A stretch of DNA of 64,000 nucleotides from Parus major (lineage: Eukaryota > Chordata > Aves > Passeriformes > Paridae). The position numbers and the translations under genes were made by a program. The notes beneath the pieces were generated by a model. The model was not told the DNA's origin, searched no databases, and was given only the letters and a program-made list of their open reading frames with translations. Shown here in pieces: positions 56,806-64,000 of this stretch. Where the stretch lies: positions 1,947,825 through 2,011,824 of the forward strand of contig NC_031769.1 of assembly GCF_001522545.3 (NCBI RefSeq). The letters run 5' to 3'. The number at the start of each line of letters is the position of its first letter. Positions within the stretch are counted from its first letter, which is position 1.

Positions 56806-57099
56806 CATGGAGACAGCTGAAACGAGCAGCTCAGATGAAAAACTCAATTTTCAGGGGGCTGAGCTGACTTCCACCTCCCTGATACCACCTCCAGGAGTGG
56901 CAGCTGCAACCACAAGCGTCTTATTCCTGCTTGTGCTGCAAACTCGCCCTGGGGTATTTGCGTGTCCCTTCTCGCCCCCCTGCCCTGGGGGCAGCAGAAC
57001 TTCCTTTGTTGTCTCCTGTGTCTTATTTAGACTCGCAGCTCTCTCCGGGGCAGGGACTCTCCTTTGGAGCACCTCACCCCGCAGGACTCGGATCATGGC

Positions 57100-57900
57100 T
57101 GAGCCTCTCGCTGCAGGAGTAAATAATAATAACATGCATTAGCTGCTAAGTAGGGGAATTAGGGGTTAGCTCATGTGTAAGCACCGTGCATGCTCTAATG
57201 ATATCCTCGTGCTTAATGCAACTGGATCCTTCCATTATTAAAGCAGCAGGAGAACTGATGTTTGATCTACAGGGCTAATTCTAGTTTTTGGAGACATCAA
57301 ACAGCTGCTTTTCTTTTCTTTCTTTCTTTTTTTTTTTTTTCCTTTCCTTGGCAAATGCTCATGTTATAAGCAAATCTGAAATTACCAGGTTCACAAGTTG
57401 AGTTTCATGCAGAGAAATGTTTACTTTGATGCCAGAGGACCTGGCTCGTTTCCATTTACAGTAAATGAGGAAGAAAATTGATTTGCAGCAGCAGGAGGGG
57501 TGTCAAACCTTTATTGCTGCTCAGGACATGTATGCACTGCTAACCAGGAAGATAATTAACCTAAATTAACCTTCTGCCTTGAGATGAGTCACAGTTTGGG
57601 GAGGGGGGAGGTGGGAAGCGGGGGTGGAGAGGGTGTAGGGAGGGGAACAGTGCTGTAGAGCTGTATGGACATGTCCTGTGCATTTCCAAGCAAAAACGAT
57701 GGGCCCATGCAGCAACTGATTAGATTTAAATGGAAATTCTCGATGGGTATGAAGGAATTAAAAAAAAAACCTTGATGTTTAAATTAGGGCTGGACTGTGA
57801 ATTGCATAAGTTGTGCCTATAAAGTGGGGCAGAAAAGTAAATTTCCAGATGCTGCTGAGCCAGGAAATAGCAAGTTCATGCCTTTGACCTGCCAATATTT
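57100..57900. promoter_or_regulatory. Candidate conserved non-coding cluster E
   Basis: Repeat-poor 800 bp with AATAATAACATGCATTAGCT, AGCACCGTGCATGCTCTAAT, TGCTTAATGCAACTGGATCC and, after a T-rich tract (57318-57340), AATTGCATAAGTTGTGCCTA and CTGCCAATATTTACTGCCCT. A G-rich run sits inside. There is no coding signal. The position 46 kb beyond the WNT3A stop suits a distal element, but the target gene is unknown. Confidence 0.35.
57598..57655 (+). other. G-quadruplex-capable run
   Basis: Several G3-G6 runs separated by one to five bases (GGGGAGGGGGGAGGTGGGAA, then GCGGGGGTGG and GAGGGTGTAGGGAGGGG). Predicted structure potential only. Confidence 0.75.
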
Positions 57901-58255
57901 ACTGCCCTCATCTGAAGATCTGCCAGGAGCTGCCAGGGGTGGGAGCCTCTGCTCCAGACTGCTTGGATGAAGTGATGGATGTCAAGGAAAGACCCTGTTA
58001 TCCACCTGCCCAGTTAATGAAATCTGAATTTTGTTATTAATTCAAAATAAATAACCATATAACCATGCCAGGCAGTCATCAGGCAGTAATGGGTGATGGA
58101 GGTGGAAAACTGGGTCTGTTTCAGTTTTATTTGAAGTAAGAGCCTAAAATCTGTGTCCTTCATTTAGTGATGTTTGAACATTCTAGATCCAGAAAGATCC
58201 AGCAGCCAAGTGCTCCATTTCCTAGGAAATCAAACACCAAAACCAACCTCTTATG

Positions 58256-58562
58256 ATGGAATCATTAGGGTTGGAGAAGACCTCCAGGATGCCCAAAAGC
58301 CATTCCATGACCACTCCAACCTCCTCCAGGCTGAGCAGCAGCTGGGGCTGAAATCTCCTTTATCTGGGTGCTGGCCCTGGGCATCATTTGGGCCAGGGGA
58401 CAGCTGAGTTACTGCCTTCCACTTCCTTCACCACAGAATCACCAACACCTCCAAGATCACCGAGCCCCAGCATTACCCCAGCACCACCAAAGCCACCACT
58501 AACCCACGTCCCCAAGTGCCACTTCCACGTCTTTCAAATCCCTCCATGGATGGGGACCCAAG
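58256..58562 (-). mobile_element. Two CR1-like fragments in tandem
   Basis: The first (58256-58330) starts GGAATCATTAGGGTTGGAGA and AGACCTCCAGGATGCCC. The second (58432-58562) starts CAGAATCACCAACACCTCCA and AGATCACCGAGCCCCAGCAT, and ends near TTTCAAATCCCTCCATGGAT. Both read as inverted CR1 tails, either two insertions or one element rearranged. Confidence 0.75.
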
Positions 58563-58569
58563 CACTTCA

Positions 58570-61135
58570 CTAAAAATCCAGGCAAACTCAGACAAAGCCA
58601 AAGCTGGATTTCTTTTATTTGGGGTTTATTTTGGGAGGTTTTTTGTTTTTTTTTTGAGGGGATCCTAAGGATTTCAGATGCCCAAACGCCTTTGATGCTC
58701 TGTAGGAAATCAGAGTCCTGGGCTGGAGGAAGAATTCCCTGCAGGGTCACTCATGCAGAGGGAGGTTGTCCTCACTCCCTGAGGATGGGTGTCCTGCTGG
58801 GGTTCCTTGGGAACAGCTCTGGATCTGTGTCCACAGCTCTGCACACCCCGAATCACCCCAAAAACCACCCCACATTCATTACTGCCCACCTCCTGGGAGA
58901 ACCTCCATTCCAGAGAGGCTGTGCAGAGCTCATCCCAAATTAATCCTCATTCCCACTGGTTATTTCACAGTTCCTCCCCTTCAGAGGTAGAATCCAGAAT
59001 AACGGGCAGAAAACACCTCCTTCAGGGAAACAAATCCCAGGCCAGAGGCATCCAGGCTGAGAAAGGGACATGCAGAGCTGATCCAAGAGCCTTTCTGCTC
59101 AGCCTGGAGCCCACAGAGTCTCAGCTCCCACCTGAGGGACAGGTGTGGATACTCTGTTGTCCATCCTCCTGCTGGAATGGTGGAGATAATCCAGGATGCA
59201 GATGCTGCAGGGTGATGAGGAGTGGGTCAATACCTCAATATCATGACCAGTCAAGCCTCCACTTCTCTCTCCCCCATCTGTGAAGGGCAGAACTTATCAG
59301 TGACCCAACACAGTTTTGACTCATCCCAGGTCGTTTTGTGGGAAAATTGATGATGATTTAAACAAAAGGCTCTTGGGGAGGTGAGGGAACATTTCAAAAA
59401 GTCAAACCTTGATTTTGTTTTCACTAGATGTTTCTTGCCTTTAACCAAAATCAAATATTAAGACATTAAAATCATCCAGAGCTTAGAAGCAGCACAAAAT
59501 GGGCCAATCTGGAGCCAAGCACAGCATTCCACTCATCTCGAGGCAAAACGGTTTTGACGTTTTTTGGTTCTCTGAACAATTTGGGAACCCAGTGAACCAA
59601 AAAAAACCAGCAGTTGTGTACACCACCCTCCACCTGGCCGGCACAAACACCAATAACTGAGAAACCTGATGTGGGAGCAAATGCACAAGGTGCCTTTGGC
59701 AGGGTGCATCCAAATGTGTTGGCCCTCAGCAGGGATTTTGGGATTTTAAACCACATAGGCCACCCCTCATTTCCCACATTAACTTTTTAAGCTCAGTTTT
59801 GGCTAAATCCAGCAACAATTTAGCAGTCCTGTTGACAGAAGTCCCTCCACATCCTGGTGGATCCATGCAGGACCTGCGAGAAAAGTGCTGCACCCACTTT
59901 CCAAGCCCAAAGCAGGGTCTCCCCTCCTCCAGAGACAAACAGGATTTCTTTTGAAGTCTGACTGTCTGTTCCTGGGCCAATAAAGTGCCCCATTTTCCCA
60001 GCAAGAAGGTAAAGGTGGTGAAAGGTGTCACAAGCACCTCCTTGTGAAGTGCAATTAGCAGCTGGGTGAAGGGGGGAAGTGTTGGCACCACAAGGGGAGG
60101 CGATGGCTGTCTCACCTCGCTTGGGATGGGCCAGATGGGCCAGGCAGGAGCCCAAACAATCCAGTCTGGCACGGCAGTCCCAGGCCACTGGAGCCCTCCA
60201 GGGAGGCAGAGGGGTCTCCTTGCTCCATATCTCATCCTGCTGGTGACACTTGGAGAGGGTTGGGTGAGCAGAGGGAACAGGAGCTGCTTGCAGAGTCCAG
60301 CGGAGCAGATATTTGGTTTGAGTCAGAAAACGGGACCATGGTAACCTTCCATAGCCGTGTTGGGATTAGAATTGGCTTACAACCAGCCCCAAACCCATCT
60401 ACAGGAAAATGCATCCCCCACAGACAGCAAGACCTGTTGTTTTAGGTCTTTCTTGACTCCTCTGCTATCTCCAAAGGATGTGGCTGTGGAGGGAAACAGC
60501 TCAGAGTCAGAAATAGGGAGGATTCAGGACAGAGGGGGGAAATGTGGCTACTGTGAGAAAACAACACGGAAATGTAACTCTGTTAAAGATATTCCAGGGA
60601 ATTTTCCAAAGCAGCAACGCTTCTCTGAAAGGAACAGGGAATGAGGGAAAAATGGAAGAGTAGTGAAACTTCATGATGTAGTTTCTGGTGCCTAATCCTC
60701 CAAAAATAATCCTCCTCACTGGAGATGGTTTTGGTGTAGACTTGGTGACAGACCCTAAGTAACGCAATCTGCTGGGACTGGTGCTGTTGCCTCCATTTGA
60801 TCCCACCATTAAATGAAATTAATCTCAACAGGAGAACCCAAGGACATCCCTAGGATCAAACCACAAATCCCACCTTTAAACCTAAACCCAGCTGACTGCA
60901 CCAAACACCATCACATCTGCACAGTGCACCAGGCTGCCAGCTGGGGAGAAAATGTCTGGGTTTGGGACTCAGGTGGATCAAACATTCAAAAAATCTGGGG
61001 TTTGCACATCTGCTTTTATCAGCAGACAGTTCACTTGTACAAACACATCCAGTCCAAGGGCAAGGCGAGCCCTCTCCAATATTAAGCCACGAAAAGACAG
61101 GGGAATAGGTTAAGGACTGGCTAGCAGCCAATGAG
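58570..61135. other. Intergenic, no gene seen
   Basis: Unique sequence with open frames up to 169 codons on both strands, none recognisable. T tracts near 58643-58655 are simple sequence. Confidence 0.5.
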
Positions 61136-61139
61136 GTTT

Positions 61140-61430
61140 GCAAAACAGTGGAATCTAATAAAAATAATTGAAATATTTAAAGGCAGTTGCTTCACTTTAT
61201 AAAGAAGCACCTGCAATGATTACCCAAAACATTTGCAGGTGGAAAAAGGGCTGAGCACGTCATTGGTGTTAATATCATTTATGCTCAGAGGGTAAATTAG
61301 GCATTGTAATTGTCAGGAACCATTGGAGCTATTTCAATAATGGGATGAGTCTGATAATGAGGGATGATTCCTTTAGATCACCTCCAGTGTGTAGCAGTGC
61401 AAAGCCAAGGCTTGGGTCTATTAAAAACCT
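61140..61430. promoter_or_regulatory. Candidate conserved non-coding cluster F
   Basis: Repeat-free AT-rich sequence with GTTAATATCATTTATGCTCA, GGCATTGTAATTGTCAGGAA and TCTGATAATGAGGGATGATT. No frame of note. TGATAATGAG and TAATTG are homeodomain-compatible. It lies just before a satellite-like gap. Confidence 0.3.
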
Positions 61431-61593
61431 GACATCAAGGTGAAAGGTGTTCTCTGCAGTGTGTCCCAAGGATCATTTACCTGCTTCAGCCTGTCCCTGT
61501 CTCGAGAAAACAGAGGCTAATTCACCTAAAATCCCTACAGCCAATCCAGCTGATACAGCTCAGTGCACTTCCACTGGCTCCTGTAGGAAGCTG

Positions 61594-61627
61594 CCATTCC
61601 ATCCCATCCCATCCCATTCCATTCCAT
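61594..61627. repeat. CCATT/CCATC pentanucleotide array entering a gap
   Basis: About seven units of CCATT or CCATC (GGAAT/GGGAT on the minus strand) run into the N block. Length beyond the gap is unknown and the right side does not show the repeat. Confidence 0.95.
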
Positions 61628-62027
61628 NNNNNNNNNNNNNNNNNNNNNNNNNNNNNNNNNNNNNNNNNNNNNNNNNNNNNNNNNNNNNNNNNNNNNNNNN
61701 NNNNNNNNNNNNNNNNNNNNNNNNNNNNNNNNNNNNNNNNNNNNNNNNNNNNNNNNNNNNNNNNNNNNNNNNNNNNNNNNNNNNNNNNNNNNNNNNNNNN
61801 NNNNNNNNNNNNNNNNNNNNNNNNNNNNNNNNNNNNNNNNNNNNNNNNNNNNNNNNNNNNNNNNNNNNNNNNNNNNNNNNNNNNNNNNNNNNNNNNNNNN
61901 NNNNNNNNNNNNNNNNNNNNNNNNNNNNNNNNNNNNNNNNNNNNNNNNNNNNNNNNNNNNNNNNNNNNNNNNNNNNNNNNNNNNNNNNNNNNNNNNNNNN
62001 NNNNNNNNNNNNNNNNNNNNNNNNNNN
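61628..62027. other. Assembly gap, 400 N
   Basis: A run of N. Frames crossing it are not genes. Confidence 1.
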
Positions 62028-63465
62028 CCAGCATTTGGACTTTTGGATTTTGTTTTGGGTGCTGATCCATCACATCCCAATGCCTGGATCCTGGAGCACA
62101 AAGGTGTCACTTCAAAGCACCAACAAATGATAGAGATGCACAAGGAAGGGGAGTTTTCCATCCACACCTTTTTATCCAAATGGTATCAGCCTGTGACCAA
62201 ATATTTTGGAAGCAGAATCACCTGTTCTCTTCAAAAATAGGTGTATTTACACACCCACTCTCCTGTGTTCCCAGCAGGATATAGCTGCCCCTCTAGACCT
62301 CATAAAAAACCATGGAAAGACGCTTCATTTCCCATAAAAATATATACTAAGAACTACTAAAATTCATTTCAAGTAGGAGGAGTGACCCTCTGCTTGTGCC
62401 ACCAGGCAGCTTCTTGGCATCAAAAGATAAATGCTGCGAAGCATTTGTGCATTTGGGGCACAGAATGATGTGAGCCCAGTTTGTGCCATCCCAGAGCCAA
62501 ATAACTCAGGAAGCAAAATGTGGAAGAGAACAGTCAGCTGCTGTTTGATGCCTCACTACCATCTTCAAAAATCCTGTTCTACAGATGGCCCCTTGGGTGT
62601 TTTCCATCCCAGGAGAAAGATGGCTGGAAGGGAATATTCTTTCACCTGAGGAGCACTTCAGTCTTTATAGAGGATTGGCAAATTTAGGAAAGGCTTTTCA
62701 TACAGAAGCTGGAGAGTACACTGTACAAACATCACCTGGCCAAGCACAAACATGAAACAAAGCCCTCTGGCTCTTTTTCTGGCCCTCATGGACTCCTTTG
62801 AGGGACCATGAAGATTTGGATTGTACCACCAGTACAACTTATCTCACCCTAAAGCAGGAAAGCTGAACCTCATCCTTAATTCCCACTGGCTCTGAGGATC
62901 TCAAAATCCTCAGAGGGGCAAACTGTCCTGCAGGAAGAACAACAAACATGAATTCCAGAGTATTTTCATAATGTTGGCTCCAAAACGTAGAGAATTCTTC
63001 CCAATCACCTCTGCTGAAGAAGCACATCACAACATCACCGTCACCGGGGAAATAAATTCATTTCCAAGCAAGAAGTGTCCAAGTCCTTAGAAGTCCTTAA
63101 AGACATTGTGCTGTTGCTCAGCACTTTAACAGATGGGTCAAGAAAGGTGGTTTAACCTCAGTTTAAGGGGCTTCCTTTTTCAGGAAGTTTCCCAAAGTAG
63201 TGAGGTGAGTGAAAAAGTTGGATTCACCTTTTCCTTTGAGGATTTGAGCCTTGGTGCCCACAGGTGGGCACAGATGGACAGCTAAACCAGGTATTTGGTC
63301 AGATTTTGTGTGTAGCCATCAACCTTTCCCAAAGATCTGTAAATTCCTTCCTAAAGCAAATATCTAAAATTAAGCAGATGACTCAGTAGATCAGCAGGGG
63401 CTAGGAATAAAGAATCAGCTTCCAAGCTGGAGTGGAATTAATCTACTAGTTAATGAGATAAATTC
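62028..63465. other. Intergenic, no gene seen
   Basis: Unique sequence after the gap. Short open frames only, with no recognisable family or repeat. Confidence 0.5.
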
Positions 63466-63470
63466 ATTAA

Positions 63471-63775
63471 ATCATAGAATCATGGAATGATTTGGGTTTA
63501 AAGGGACTTTAAAGATCGTCTCATTCCAGGCCCTGCCATGGGCAGGGACACCTCCCACTATCCCAGGCTGCTCCAAGCCCTGTCCAACCCGGCTTTGGAC
63601 ACTTCCAGGGATCCAGGGGCAGCCACAGCTGCTCTGGGCACCTGTGCCAGGGCCCCAGCACCCTCACAGCCAAGAATTCCTTCCCAATATCCCATCTAAA
63701 TCTGCTCTCTTTCAGCTTGAAACCATTCCACTGAATTCCATCACCACACACCCTTGTAAAATCAATGCTGTCCTT
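63471..63775 (-). mobile_element. CR1 LINE 3' fragment, about 300 bp
   Basis: The inverted tail AATCATAGAATCATGGAATG, then GATTTGGGTTTAAAGGGACT, CCAGGCCCTGCCATGGGCAG, TATCCCAGGCTGCTCCAAGC and CAAGAATTCCTTCCCAATAT. Together with the copy at 20.7 kb it is the clearest CR1 in the window. Confidence 0.96.
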
Positions 63776-64000
63776 TTCACCTCAGACAGATTTTGGATTG
63801 GTATTTAAAACTTGTCCCTGAAATCACCGAGTGGAGCTGGTCCTGTATAATGCCACGGATCACATGATCCTTTGTGTTGTTACCCCCCAATTTAGCAGTC
63901 TAAGAGTTTAATTTTTTATTCTTGACCCTTACAGCTCAGAGTCTGTAACTACCCCAAAAATTGCCTTCATGTGAAGCTGGATTTGCAACAATCAGCTGAA
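63776..64000. other. Intergenic end of window
   Basis: Plain unique sequence. No feature is seen. Confidence 0.5.

Noticed and set aside
61447..62179. Frames of 180-230 codons across the second gap
   Set aside because: They exist only because N codons do not count as stops.
11161..64000. A neighbouring gene such as ARF1 or WNT9A
   Set aside because: No ARF GTP-binding motifs or second Wnt cysteine signature were found on either strand, although the human WNT3A neighbourhood would make these the first guesses.
1..64000. CRISPR arrays, bacterial operons, phage or plasmid features
   Set aside because: The sequence is clearly vertebrate nuclear DNA. The tandem repeats have no spacer structure.

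Overview
This window is vertebrate genomic DNA, almost certainly from a bird and probably a passerine. The clearest bird signal is about a dozen old CR1 LINE fragments in both orientations. They carry the CR1 hallmarks of a 3' end near CCATTCTATGATTTTATGG and a recognisable piece of CR1 reverse transcriptase. Introns follow GT-AG rules, CpG is scarce outside a few islands, and there are two assembly gaps inside pentanucleotide repeats. I cannot name the species.

Only one protein-coding gene is convincingly present: the 3' part of WNT3A on the + strand. Positions 1-7545 are intron (with an acceptor at 7545), 7546-7811 is the penultimate coding exon, 7812-10544 is an intron, and 10545-11024 is the last coding exon. 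Together the two exons encode the C-terminal 247 residues of the secreted Wnt ligand. Every cysteine, the acylated serine and one N-glycosylation site fall on human WNT3A numbering with no insertions or deletions. The first exons lie upstream of the window.

Downstream, 11.2-64 kb contains no coding exon that I recognise. It reads as a gene desert with five kinds of content: (i) CR1 fragments; (ii) simple and tandem repeats, including a 39-bp x4 repeat, a long ATTGCAT heptamer array, an AAAT/AAT block, and CCCTT and CCATT/CCATC arrays that break into N gaps; (iii) MIR-like ancient SINE pieces; (iv) a CpG-rich stretch near 34.8-35.06 kb and a TATA-bearing GC-rich stretch near 41.4-41.7 kb that could be promoters or enhancers; (v) several repeat-free AT-rich blocks (about 29.8-30.9, 33.7-34.6, 36.0-36.8, 46.2-46.8, 50.2-51.2, 57.1-57.9 and 61.1-61.4 kb) that look like conserved non-coding elements. 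Conservation cannot be tested from one sequence, so category (v) is inference.

The simplest overall reading is the end of a developmental signalling gene followed by its cis-regulatory desert. Distal polyadenylation candidates near 18.6-18.8 kb could mean that the WNT3A transcript or a separate non-coding transcript extends well past the stop codon. I found no new protein system. The most interesting unexplained items are the isolated CpG island beside a putative conserved block, the GC-rich TATA region, the recurring TGGGCCCA octamer, and the repeats at the gaps.
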